This document shows, piece by piece, positions 17,086 to 24,590 of a stretch of DNA of 41,130 bases. Source of the DNA: Alphaproteobacteria bacterium (GTDB lineage Bacteria > Pseudomonadota > Alphaproteobacteria > UBA9219 > RGZA01); contig RGZA01000004.1 of assembly GCA_010031785.1 (NCBI GenBank), positions 1 through 41,130 on the forward strand, read 5' to 3'. The position numbers and the translations under genes were made by a program. Position 1 is the first letter of the stretch. Every line of letters starts with the position of its first letter. The notes under the pieces were generated by a model, which was given only the letters and a program-made list of their open reading frames with translations, made no database searches and was not told where the DNA came from.

Positions 17086-18293
17086 GGCTTATCCTGCTTG
17101 CTGCTGAATAAGCCTTTAAATAATGCGCCTGATGGCTTGGCTTCTTTTTTAGCTGTCTCTTTTCCGGATAATTTGTGGGCTAGCATTACCATCGCTTTGA
17201 CAATCGGCGCTGATGGCGCAACCAACACAAACGGTTTGCCCAGATTGGCGGCCTGCTTGGCCGTTTTGATATCTTCGGGCAGTACGATATCAATTGTGTT
17301 TTCTAGATTTTTTTCAAACGTCGCCTGATCAAGCGTTGCGTAAGGACTCTCGCCGACATGATTGGCAACGATGATCACAGAAAGGTCCGAACGAATGGTT
17401 TTCAGATGCGCCTTGATCCGCCGCGCATCGCGCAAGGATGCAAGGGTTAAATCCACCACCAGAACCACTGCCTGCGCTTCCTGGAACAATGCTTTCTGCT
17501 GCGAGAGATGATGGCGCGACATATCCACCAGCATCATATCAAAATCACCACGAATGGGTTTGAGCAGCCCAAGCGTTGCATCACCATTGAATTGCAGCGC
17601 TGTGTCCAATGTATCTTCGGCACATAGAATTGAGAATTTATCATTATGCTGCACCATGGAACTGGCAATCAGCAAACTATCGAGCCGTTCAGGATGCTCA
17701 AGCGCTGCACGCATGCCGCGCCCGGGCCCCTTATCAAGCGCCAAGGCACTGGTGCCAAACTGCATATCAAGATCAATTAAACAAACGTTCTGATTAAGCT
17801 GCTGTGATAAAATCCACGCCAGATTGACACATAAGGTCGTCACCCCTACCCCACCGCGCGTTCCAATCACGGGAATGATCGCGCTGCTGTGCGCTTCTTT
17901 GTGTAACGCTTCATTCTGTTTTTTTGGTTTGGCGCTATTGGCAATCGCGTGCAACAGGCTTTCTTCACTTAAGGGCTTCACCAGATAATCTACCGCACCT
18001 AATTGAATGAACTGACGATAGAGACTGATATCATTCTGCTTGCCAAGAAAAATAATCTGCGAGTCAGGGCCACACAACCCGATTGCACGGTGCGCTGCAG
18101 ACAGCGCATCCTGTTCTGCATCTAGATCAAGAAGAAGCAAACGCGGCGGTGCATGATTTTCAAGCATGTCCGCGAGCGCATCAAGCCCGCCATGCTGAAT
18201 AACAGCAGATGGCCAGCCATTTGCCTTTACAACATGCTGCGCAATACGATGAGAGGTTTCGTCAGCAACGAACCCCATAAATTCTTCATGCAT
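17082..18293 (-). CDS. cpaE: Pilus localisation protein CpaE (TadZ)
   Basis: CpaE is a two-part protein. Residues 1-120 are a receiver-like pseudo-domain (LLLLDLDAEQ, IIFLGKQND, GAVDYLVKPLSEESL). The rest is a MinD/ParA ATPase domain that positions the pilus machine at the pole. The P-loop is atypical (VIGTRGGVGVTTL), lacking the signature Lys of MinD, as is usual for TadZ. LIDLDMQFGTSALALD and DMMLVDMSRH complete the site. I take the ATG at 18293 rather than an upstream TTG. It has 403 residues and overlaps cpaF by four bases. A 290-base gap with palindromes separates it from cpaD. Confidence 0.92.
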   Translation of the reverse strand: MHEEFMGFVADETSHRIAQHVVKANGWPSAVIQHGGLDALADMLENHAPPRLLLLDLDAEQDALSAAHRAIGLCGPDSQIIFLGKQNDISLYRQFIQLGAVDYLVKPLSEESLLHAIANSAKPKKQNEALHKEAHSSAIIPVIGTRGGVGVTTLCVNLAWILSQQLNQNVCLIDLDMQFGTSALALDKGPGRGMRAALEHPERLDSLLIASSMVQHNDKFSILCAEDTLDTALQFNGDATLGLLKPIRGDFDMMLVDMSRHHLSQQKALFQEAQAVVLVVDLTLASLRDARRIKAHLKTIRSDLSVIIVANHVGESPYATLDQATFEKNLENTIDIVLPEDIKTAKQAANLGKPFVLVAPSAPIVKAMVMLAHKLSGKETAKKEAKPSGALFKGLFSSKQDKP

Positions 18294-18408
18294 GATAACC
18301 AACAAACCGTGTGCTAAGAGGCATCATTCTACCTCTCTAAAACACCATAGTTTTGCTAATAAACCTTTAGTTTTTAATGCCTTAATTTGCTTGGAAAGCC
18401 GCGCGATT

Positions 18409-18429
18409 TTACTTCGATTTTCGAAGTAA
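18409..18429. promoter_or_regulatory. Perfect 9+9 palindrome upstream of cpaE
   Basis: The sequence TTACTTCGA-TTT-TCGAAGTAA is a perfect dyad with a three-base centre, 116 bases before the cpaE start. It could be a regulator-binding site for the cpaE-cpaF-tadB-tadC block. On the plus strand it is followed by five T, so a weak terminator hairpin is an alternative, but no plus-strand gene leads into it. Confidence 0.45.
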
Positions 18430-18481
18430 TTTTTAGAAGCAGTTTTAAAGAAAAAACTCAATGAAGCAGCGCAATATTATC

Positions 18482-18570
18482 CCTCTCCCTCTGGGAGAGG
18501 TTAGGTGAGGGGAAACAGCAATAAAGTTTGTTGTGGTATCCCCGCCCCCAGCCCCTCCCGGAGGGAGGGG
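18482..18570. repeat. Pair of inverted REP-like palindromes between cpaE and cpaD
   Basis: Two palindromes face each other. The first has 8-base arms CCTCTCCC/GGGAGAGG (18482-18500) followed by a G-rich tail. The second has arms CCCCTCCC/GGGAGGGG (18552-18570) with the equivalent C-rich tail on its left. Each looks like the palindrome-plus-tail elements often scattered between genes in alphaproteobacteria, and the opposite orientation makes a BIME-like pair. They lie just after the cpaD stop and could stabilise or end its transcript. Confidence 0.7.
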
Positions 18571-18583
18571 AGTAGCAGCGCGC

Positions 18584-18967
18584 TTACTTCGTAGTCGATC
18601 CAATTTCTTTCGGATTGATCAGTTCTTTTTTCTTGTCGCTACGATAACGCTCAATCCCAAGCACGCCTGATGCTGCATCCGCCTGACCAAGTTTTTGACC
18701 ATGCAACAGATCAGCAGGGTTGGCGATCATCTTGCCAAGATTATACATATCCGCACAGCCAAACTGTAGCTTGAACTGATTATCTAGATCATCAAAATTA
18801 TTATTTTCCCAATTCGGGCAAGGTTTGGGCACCGCCACCAGCTTGCCGCGCTGCGCAGGGTCAGCGATGACTGAAATGCGATGATCCGGCCGCGATGTGG
18901 CAGGTTCGTTTGAACAGGCGCTAAGGCCAATCAGTACAATCAGGGGCAGTAGCAGTGCTGTTTTCAT
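18584..18967 (-). CDS. cpaD: CpaD-family pilus lipoprotein (short form)
   Basis: CpaD is an outer-membrane lipoprotein that helps assemble or locate the CpaC secretin. A lipobox (LIGLSAC) ends the signal peptide at about residue 20. The conserved core is present: PCPNWENNNFDDLDNQFKLQ, FGCADMYNLGKMIANPADLL. At about 127 residues it is much shorter than typical CpaD (about 200 or more) because most of the N-terminal repeat-like domain is missing, leaving only PDHRISVI. The ATG at 18967 is preferred over a GTG six bases earlier; GGAG lies at suitable spacing. It follows cpaC immediately. Confidence 0.88.
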   Translation of the reverse strand: MKTALLLPLIVLIGLSACSNEPATSRPDHRISVIADPAQRGKLVAVPKPCPNWENNNFDDLDNQFKLQFGCADMYNLGKMIANPADLLHGQKLGQADAASGVLGIERYRSDKKKELINPKEIGSTTK

Positions 18968-18973
18968 ATCCAC

Positions 18974-20353
18974 TTACTCCGCGCTATAGCCAACAGGGCC
19001 TTCAAGCATCTCACCCGGCGCCCGTGGTTCATTACGAATGCCATCAGCATGGGTTTTACCAAGGAAAATCCGCTCAATATCATTGGCGGGCGCATAGCCA
19101 TCGGTTGGCGCGGCCAATTGCCCGGATGTAGGCTTGACAAGATAGGGCGTGACGATAATCACAAGTTCCGTTTCGCTATTGCGGAATTTGGTCGAGGTAA
19201 AGAGCGCACCAAGAATGGGAATATCGCCAAGGAACGGATATTTCGATACATCATTATTCTGATAACTGCGGATGAGGCCGCCAATGGCAAAGCTCTGGCC
19301 ACTGCCCAGCTCCACCGTTGTTTCTGCGCGGCGCGTGAGCAAGGCAGGGATTGCAATATTGTTGAGCGAGATGGAGCCCGATGTTGTGAGTTCACTCACT
19401 TCCGGTCTTACCTGAATGGAGATGCGGTCCTTGCCAAGCACCGTTGGAGTAAAGGCAAGCGATACGCCATAGGGTTTGAATTCAACCGTAATTGCACCAT
19501 TTTGCTGCGGCACGGGTACCGGAAATTCACCGCCCGCAAGGAAGGTTGCCGTTTCACCCGATTTTGCCGTGAGGTTTGGTTCAGCCAGAAGCGTTACAAG
19601 CCCATCTTGCGCCAGCGCATCAATCAACCCGTTAATCGCAAAGCCATTGCCGTTATTATAACCCGCATAAACGCCGTTATTGACCGTATCACGCGTATAG
19701 CGATCCGCGGCGTTGCTCACCCCGCTATTGCGTAGAACAGTATCGGAGAGGAAACTTGCACCACTTTTAAGCCCAAGCGTGATACCGCCCGCAAGGCTGA
19801 TCGCATCCCAATTAATGCCAAAGGTCTTGCTGATATTTTTGCTCACTTCCGCAACGCGCACGCGCAACTGAATTTGCTCATCATTTTTAACGCGCAGATG
19901 ATTGATGATTTCTTCCTTATCGTTGCCAAGGAATTTTTTGGCGATGCGCTGCGCATCGGCTGCTTCCAGCGAGGATGATGCTTCGCCCTTTAATACAATA
20001 CCGCCGGGCACTGGCAAGGCCCTGATCTTGGGCATATTGCCAAGCACATTTTGTAATTTACCCAAATCCTGATCAACGACCACTTTGCGCTTGAGCAAAA
20101 TCGTGCCATCTTTTTTGCTTGCGGTGATGGATGTCTCGCCCTGCTTGCGGCCATAGATAGTGATCACGGTTGGCGCGACAACCTGCACATCCGCAATGTC
20201 AGGATTGGCGATAAAGACGGTATCGGCGGGTTCAGAAAGCGTGATATTTTCGCTGCGATCAATGCTCAGCGCGAGCGGCATATCTTCCTGCGCATGAAGT
20301 GGCGATGCAATGAGAACAAGCAGCAACAGGCAGAGCGAAAAAACATGTTTCAT
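18974..20353 (-). CDS. cpaC: Tad pilus outer-membrane secretin CpaC (RcpA)
   Basis: CpaC forms the outer-membrane channel for the Flp pilus. A signal peptide (residues 1-21, ending LHA-QED) precedes the BON/N-domain region with TVFIANPDIADVQVVAPT and IYGRKQGETSITA, typical of RcpA/CpaC. The secretin core follows: DGLVTLLAEPNLTAKSGETA, FLAGGEFPVPVPQ, GQSFAIGGLIRS and PFLGDIPILGALFTSTKF. The length of 459 residues is usual. It sits 78 bases after cpaB. Confidence 0.95.
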   Translation of the reverse strand: MKHVFSLCLLLLVLIASPLHAQEDMPLALSIDRSENITLSEPADTVFIANPDIADVQVVAPTVITIYGRKQGETSITASKKDGTILLKRKVVVDQDLGKLQNVLGNMPKIRALPVPGGIVLKGEASSSLEAADAQRIAKKFLGNDKEEIINHLRVKNDEQIQLRVRVAEVSKNISKTFGINWDAISLAGGITLGLKSGASFLSDTVLRNSGVSNAADRYTRDTVNNGVYAGYNNGNGFAINGLIDALAQDGLVTLLAEPNLTAKSGETATFLAGGEFPVPVPQQNGAITVEFKPYGVSLAFTPTVLGKDRISIQVRPEVSELTTSGSISLNNIAIPALLTRRAETTVELGSGQSFAIGGLIRSYQNNDVSKYPFLGDIPILGALFTSTKFRNSETELVIIVTPYLVKPTSGQLAAPTDGYAPANDIERIFLGKTHADGIRNEPRAPGEMLEGPVGYSAE

Positions 20354-20431
20354 GAGGATTAATCTAAAGCGTGTTTATCTAGAATTCATTAGCAATCTTG
20401 CAAGGCGATTATTCTTTTATCGAAACAAGGC

Positions 20432-21286
20432 CTAGTTCTTCTTGCCTTCATCAAAGTTTTCTTCCGCGCGCGCTCTGTTACCACGCAAGACCTGAACAAT
20501 CTGCCCTGATACAGCTGTATGATCCTCGGGCCGGGGAATGATCGAACTCACTTCGCTATCTAGAGTGAATGCTTCCTTTTCATAAGCCACAGGCTCGGCC
20601 ATCAGTTTTTCATTCGCAAGGCTACGCAGCGATAAGGAAATGGTTCCAAGTTGCAAGGCAAGGGTTAGCACTTCGGCCTGTTTGGGATTGACCTCCAGCG
20701 TTGCGACCTTGGCAACTTTTGCCTTGGCTTCACCCTGATCATTGGCATCCTGATCAAGTGCAAGCACGCGCACATCTTTTACCACCGTGACGCTAGCACG
20801 CCGTTGATTGACCTTATCATCATCCTGCGAATGGATGGAGTGCGTTAGGATCAAATCAATCCGGTCCCCTGGAAAGACAAAGCCTGCAATGCCGGTGACA
20901 TTGGTAATGGGCACCGCAATTGCGCGTTTGCCTGCATCCAGCACAGCGGATAAAAAGCCGCGCTCCTGTGGCTTAACGAGTTGGCCTTTTAAAATAGGCT
21001 CACCCGCGCGGATGCCTTGGCGTGCCACTGCGCCAATATAAGCATCGGGTTTTTCAACTGCTGTGTTTTTGATAAAGGCTTGCGTGATATGTTCAGGCGA
21101 CCATGCCTGCCAGCGCACATGCTGCTGCTGGATAAATTGCCCGGCTGGTACATCAGCAGTAGCCACTAGAATCTGGCTGCTTGTATCCACCTTGGCAACT
21201 TTGTGATTCATAGCGCTGCGCATCATCATCATGGTGCCAAGGCCCATGATCATGGCAAGCGCAAGGAAGATTGTGCGGCGTTTCAT
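20432..21286 (-). CDS. cpaB: Pilus assembly protein CpaB (RcpC)
   Basis: CpaB is a periplasmic protein with a single N-terminal anchor (residues 4-22) and an SAF/beta-clip domain (ILVATADVPAGQFIQQQHVR). The family segment GFVFPGDRIDLILTH is intact, as is EVLTLALQLGTISLSLRS. It is needed for secretin and pilus assembly in Tad systems. The ATG at 21286 (MKRRTIFLALAM) overlaps the cpaA stop by four bases (ATGA). The frame's earlier start is within cpaA and is not needed. Confidence 0.94.
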   Translation of the reverse strand: MKRRTIFLALAMIMGLGTMMMMRSAMNHKVAKVDTSSQILVATADVPAGQFIQQQHVRWQAWSPEHITQAFIKNTAVEKPDAYIGAVARQGIRAGEPILKGQLVKPQERGFLSAVLDAGKRAIAVPITNVTGIAGFVFPGDRIDLILTHSIHSQDDDKVNQRRASVTVVKDVRVLALDQDANDQGEAKAKVAKVATLEVNPKQAEVLTLALQLGTISLSLRSLANEKLMAEPVAYEKEAFTLDSEVSSIIPRPEDHTAVSGQIVQVLRGNRARAEENFDEGKKN

Positions 21287-21798
21287 ATAGCTTGTGCCAT
21301 TAAGAATAAGGAGGTTACCCCACCACATGCAATGGCAACGCCATAAGGCACGGGTATTTTATGCCAGGGTATTTCATCCGGGTTTTCAATGTGCTCTTTC
21401 ATCATGCGCCGTGCGCGCCACAAGGCTGCCGCGGCAAAGGCCAGTGCAAGAATTCCGCCCGCAAACGATGTAAAGAGTAACAAGGTTGCAATCATTTTCG
21501 GCCCCGCCCATAGCGAGACAGCCGCGAGCATTTTCACATCGCCGCCACCCAGGAAATTCATCGCAAACATCGCAAAACCAATGATCAGCACAACGGCAGC
21601 AATCATCACATGCTGCACCCACATCACCTCATGCGGTGCGGTGAGTACATAAAAAGGAAAAAGCCCAACCAGAAAAAGACACAGACGATTTGAAATAATC
21701 AGTTTTTTAATATCGCTCAAGGCTGCAATAAGCATGGTGATCGCCGCGATGATAAGGATGCCATCGTGGAAAAAATTCTTATCTATGATCATATCCAT
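21283..21798 (-). CDS. cpaA: Prepilin peptidase CpaA (TadV)
   Basis: CpaA is the membrane aspartic peptidase (A24 family) that removes the leader of Flp prepilin. The first catalytic Asp is in AALSDIKKLIISNRL and the second in NFLGGGDVKMLAA (GxGD-like). About five to six membrane segments span the 171 residues. AAGGAAG lies five bases before the ATG. It is the only prepilin peptidase visible in the window, so it may also process the type IVb prepilins encoded downstream of 23,208; that is inference. Confidence 0.94.
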   Translation of the reverse strand: MDMIIDKNFFHDGILIIAAITMLIAALSDIKKLIISNRLCLFLVGLFPFYVLTAPHEVMWVQHVMIAAVVLIIGFAMFAMNFLGGGDVKMLAAVSLWAGPKMIATLLLFTSFAGGILALAFAAAALWRARRMMKEHIENPDEIPWHKIPVPYGVAIACGGVTSLFLMAQAI

Positions 21799-21823
21799 CT
21801 TGTCTTCCTTAAGCTTTCTTCCT

Positions 21824-21864
21824 GTATCCTGCAGGCACCTTTGTCGGGTGCCCGCTGTGGATAC
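21824..21864 (-). promoter_or_regulatory. Stable hairpin between flp and cpaA
   Basis: On the transcribed (minus) strand, outer arms GTATCC/GGATAC (21824-21829 with 21859-21864) enclose inner arms GGCACC/GGTGCC with a seven-base loop. No T-run follows, so it is not a normal terminator. A hairpin here could protect the flp transcript 3' end or reduce read-through into cpaA, giving more pilin than machinery. Confidence 0.5.
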
Positions 21865-21892
21865 CGGGGGAAGAGCGTTGTCGCCTTACCTA

Positions 21893-22072
21893 TTAGAGTG
21901 ACGAACGGCTGGCGAGATTGGTTTGTACATCCTGGAAGGTTGCCTTGATTTCCGGGCCAAGGGTTACAAGCACGCTAACCATCACAACGGATATGAGGGC
22001 TGCAATCAGGCCATATTCAATGGCTGTCGCGCCACTTTCATTCTTGCAAAATTGTTTTAGTAAATGTTTCAT
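21893..22072 (-). CDS. flp: Flp-type major pilin
   Basis: This 59-residue prepilin is the structural subunit of the Tad pilus. The short leader and processing site are in CKNESG-ATAIEYGLIAALI, with the Flp motif's Glu and Tyr after the Gly. A single hydrophobic helix (LIAALISVVMVSVLVTL) and a short tail (FQDVQTNLASRSSL) follow. The ATG at 22072 has GGAGGA seven to eight bases upstream, so the longer frame to 22138 is rejected. It heads the minus-strand tad operon. Confidence 0.95.
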   Translation of the reverse strand: MKHLLKQFCKNESGATAIEYGLIAALISVVMVSVLVTLGPEIKATFQDVQTNLASRSSL

Positions 22073-22559
22073 AATATACTTCCTCCGCAATGCATACCGG
22101 GATATTCCGGCGATAGGTTTACTGTACGCCCCCCGCATTTAATCATCGGTAAACAATGCTGGTTATCGCAGCAGCAGTTTTCGGTGGAGCTTATCGGTAG
22201 ATTGCTTTTATTTTTTGATAAAACTTGAGGCAATCGCAGTGCCGTATAATGCCTTATATGCGCTATTGCCTTGATAAAGGTGGATTCACAAAAAATGCTG
22301 CGGATCATTGCACCGCGTTTTCATGCGGCAGCGCAACCAGGCGCTGCGCCAATCATGCTTAATGATTCACTTTGAATAAAACATTCGTTTGAAAATCAGG
22401 CCGCTTTTGCCGTTCTTTGCAGATAAAAAATGAGCTGGCTATAATCGCCCGTATAGAATGGTCATATAATAAAGGCTTTTTCGCCCTCATTTGGCCTTTA
22501 TATTTTGTTAAGAACCTGTTCTTATAGCTTTATTATCAAGCTTCTTTTTGGGGGACCCT
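22073..22559. other. 487-base intergenic region between flp and the Cys-rich protein gene
   Basis: No convincing gene is present. It must hold the flp promoter (minus) and that of the 22560 gene (plus). A plausible plus-strand promoter is TTGCAG (22417-22422), a 17-base spacer and TATAAT (22440-22445). A hairpin with perfect arms GCAGCGC/GCGCTGC (22328-22347) lies mid-region, and AGGCAAT/ATTGCCT arms occur at 22228-22271. I saw no clear flp promoter, nor a sigma-54 site. Confidence 0.4.
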
Positions 22560-22943
22560 ATGCGCATTCAACACATTCTTATCGCACTGTTACTAATGAT
22601 CGGTTTTTCTGGCATCGGTCATGCCGATAGTGATTTTACCAAATCAGCCATACGCATGGGCACAACAACATGCTCCGATAGCAACTTTGAATGCAACAAT
22701 CTATTATCACAACAAAAAGAAATCACATCCACAGCCAATGAATGCGTCAAGAACGATTTTTTAATCAACGATGCGGCTATGACAGATTTTAAAATGAGCG
22801 GCGAATTTGAAAATTGTGTACTTTCCGCTCAAGCCGTCAAGGATAGCAGAGGTACGAACAATTATGCTGTGTGCTGTATAAAGAAATCGCCTTCATCAGA
22901 TATGTGTAGAATGACATGCACGCGCTATATTGATCAGAAATAA
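22560..22943 (+). CDS. Small exported protein with eight cysteines, unknown family
   Basis: I do not recognise this protein. A signal peptide (residues 1-22, MRIQHILIALLLMIGF then GHA-DSD) is followed by about 105 residues with eight Cys, including a CC pair (YAVCCIKK) and C-x3-C (MCRMTC). An even count suggests four disulfides and a compact periplasmic or secreted fold. The ATG at 22560 has GGGGGA at short spacing; a TTG at 22548 is in frame but less likely. The gene has its own candidate promoter and a strong terminator, so it is a single-gene unit, set between two pilus loci. Confidence 0.8.
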   Translation: MRIQHILIALLLMIGFSGIGHADSDFTKSAIRMGTTTCSDSNFECNNLLSQQKEITSTANECVKNDFLINDAAMTDFKMSGEFENCVLSAQAVKDSRGTNNYAVCCIKKSPSSDMCRMTCTRYIDQK

Positions 22944-22959
22944 ACTAGTCTTCTTATGC

Positions 22960-22992
22960 AAAAACACCGGCCCTTATAGCCGGTGTTTTTTT
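22960..22992 (+). terminator. Intrinsic terminator of the Cys-rich protein gene
   Basis: Perfect 12-base arms (AAAAACACCGGC, 22960-22971, with GCCGGTGTTTTT, 22979-22990) enclose a seven-base loop, and the strand ends in seven T. It begins 16 bases after the stop codon. The A-rich left arm may also let it work on the minus strand. Confidence 0.93.
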
Positions 22993-23040
22993 ATGCGTCA
23001 TTCAAAGGAAAAGTTACTTTTTAAAGATTAAAAAAAGCAA

Positions 23041-23068
23041 GTCATGCCCGCGAAGGCGGGCATCCACG
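23041..23068. repeat. REP-like palindromic repeat, copy 1
   Basis: A 28-base element whose core folds into ATGCCCGC-GAAG-GCGGGCAT (23044-23063). It is the inverse complement of the copy at 23157-23184 at 27 of 28 positions. The sequence resembles the widespread 'GCCCGCGAAGGCGGGCATCCA' intergenic repeat of many proteobacteria. Confidence 0.85.
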
Positions 23069-23156
23069 AATTTACTTTTTTAAAATCTTTTTCAACATCG
23101 TTCATATTTTTTGAACAAATGTCTCTTATAGAAGTACAAGGTTTAATAAGTAAGCT

Positions 23157-23184
23157 CGTGGATGCCCGCCTTCGCGGGCGTGAC
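23157..23184. repeat. REP-like palindromic repeat, copy 2 (inverted)
   Basis: This is the inverted mate of the repeat at 23041-23068, differing at one base (GGGCGTGAC here). The pair flanks 88 bases of AT-rich DNA with no gene, giving a BIME or MITE-like unit of 144 bases. It ends 24 bases short of the end of the S74 prepilin gene and may form its 3' transcript boundary. Confidence 0.85.
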
Positions 23185-23207
23185 TTCTATTTTAGAAAAG
23201 CTAAGAT

Positions 23208-24557
23208 CTATTTGCTTTTCCCATTTATCCGCTTTTCTAAGCTATCCACCTTCGCCTTTAACGCATCATTTTCAAGCTTGAGCTCGCGTATGGCTTCAAT
23301 AATAGGAGCAACTATTTTCGCATAATCTACGCCCAGCTTACCCTTCTGTCCGGGAAGATCTGTCGTCAATTCAGGAAATATCTTCTGAACATCTTGCGCG
23401 ATAAGACCTATATCGTGTCTATGTGACATCTTCCAGTCAAAGCTATAACCATGGAGTTGCAATAATTTGTTCAATGCATCAGGAATGGGGACAATATTTT
23501 CTTTCATACTGATATCTGAAGAATAAATGAATCTTCCTGCTTGGAATTCATTCGCACGACCCGTTCCATTAATATCCAAAGCCACGGCGGCAGGACTTAT
23601 ATCAGTGGTAGCAACAATCGTACTTGTCCCAGAGGTAATGTTTACGCTACCCGCCGAAATGACGCGAAAGGCGGCAGCCGTGGTAAATCGGATGTCATCG
23701 CCTGTTACTCTGCTCATATCACTGACCGGACCTCCACCAAGAAACAAGCTCCCACCACCCGCCGCCGCACCATTATTACCCATGGATAGGTTACCGCCAC
23801 CCATCACGAGATTCCCTGCGCCCATCTCAATCGCGCTGTTCTGCATCCGCAGCGTAAGACCAGGAATGAAGAACATATCCTGTTGCATGGTATTTTGTTC
23901 AGGGGTGCTCCCGCCTTTACGGTAAAGCCATGGCGCAATACCCATATTGGTATCAATTGTGTAGGCAAGCGCGACAATGCGCCCGGCACCCGCAGGAATA
24001 AGAAAATCATTGAGCAATAAACTAAAGGAGTTAAACGAACCACATGCCCTGCTTTCAGCGGTGACGGCATTGGAACAGCCATCAGTCGCATTGGCATAGA
24101 CAAATCCGCCTTCGCTACCAATGAGAGAGCTGATTTGCGCCCCAGCCTTGTCAGAAATCGTTACATTTCTGTTGGAATAGACCACAAAGCGATATTGCTG
24201 CTTATCAGCATCAATTGTATTAACTGCTATGAGAATAGTGTTTCCATAAGAATCTGTGGTTGAAAAATTAGGCGAGAGCAAGTTAGCGGCTTGAAGATCA
24301 GCAATGGTTGGCGCTGGTGCAACAAGGCCTGGCGGTTGCCCTGAAATATAAGGCACCGTTCCACTAGTCACATATTTACGAGTGGCATCAATCACCTGAC
24401 GATATTGCTGCGCGGCCGATTGCGCCTGCAGCTGCGAGCTGCCACTGGTGAGCAATCCCCATAACCCTGAAAAAATCAGGCCGGTAATGCCAAGCACAAT
24501 CACCAGTTCAATGAGCGTAAAACCGGAATGTGCTTTAGAACGAATTGACTTAATCAT
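23208..24557 (-). CDS. PilV-like prepilin with C-terminal peptidase S74 intramolecular-chaperone domain
   Basis: This 449-residue protein is probably the pilus tip adhesin. Residues 1-12 are a prepilin leader ending in Gly before FTLIELVIVLGITGLIF, with the mature +5 Glu (E17). Residues 35-65 resemble the shufflon-protein (PilV) N-terminus (AQQYRQVIDATRKYV). Residues 240-280 hold Gly/Asn repeats (MGAGNLVMGGGNLSMG). From about 346 a peptidase S74 domain begins: SSDISMKENI with Ser347 and Lys352, then LLQLHGYSFDWK, HDIGLIAQDVQKIFPEL and LGVDYAKIVAPIIEAI, closing with a coiled coil. In phage tailspikes this domain trimerises the fibre and cuts itself off. It is the last gene of the type IVb pilus array. 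Gene and domain calls are firm; the tip role is inference. Confidence 0.85.
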   Translation of the reverse strand: MIKSIRSKAHSGFTLIELVIVLGITGLIFSGLWGLLTSGSSQLQAQSAAQQYRQVIDATRKYVTSGTVPYISGQPPGLVAPAPTIADLQAANLLSPNFSTTDSYGNTILIAVNTIDADKQQYRFVVYSNRNVTISDKAGAQISSLIGSEGGFVYANATDGCSNAVTAESRACGSFNSFSLLLNDFLIPAGAGRIVALAYTIDTNMGIAPWLYRKGGSTPEQNTMQQDMFFIPGLTLRMQNSAIEMGAGNLVMGGGNLSMGNNGAAAGGGSLFLGGGPVSDMSRVTGDDIRFTTAAAFRVISAGSVNITSGTSTIVATTDISPAAVALDINGTGRANEFQAGRFIYSSDISMKENIVPIPDALNKLLQLHGYSFDWKMSHRHDIGLIAQDVQKIFPELTTDLPGQKGKLGVDYAKIVAPIIEAIRELKLENDALKAKVDSLEKRINGKSK

Positions 24558-24590
24558 GGCATAGCCCTTAGTTATGGTTTGAACGTTAGA

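Noticed and set aside
15902-17107. 401-residue open frame on the plus strand
   Set aside because: It lies entirely antisense to cpaF, has Ser/Arg-rich composition typical of a shadow frame, and shows no recognisable domain.
19049-19735. 228-residue open frame on the plus strand
   Set aside because: It is antisense to cpaC, which has strong motifs; no ribosome-binding site or domain supports it.
23041-23184. Shufflon-type invertible cassette at the PilV-like gene
   Set aside because: The repeats lie outside the coding region, only two copies exist, no alternative C-terminal segments are present and no recombinase gene is seen.
23044-23325. 93-residue plus-strand frame crossing the inverted repeats
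   Set aside because: Its start and middle are the palindromic repeats and its end is antisense to the S74 prepilin gene.
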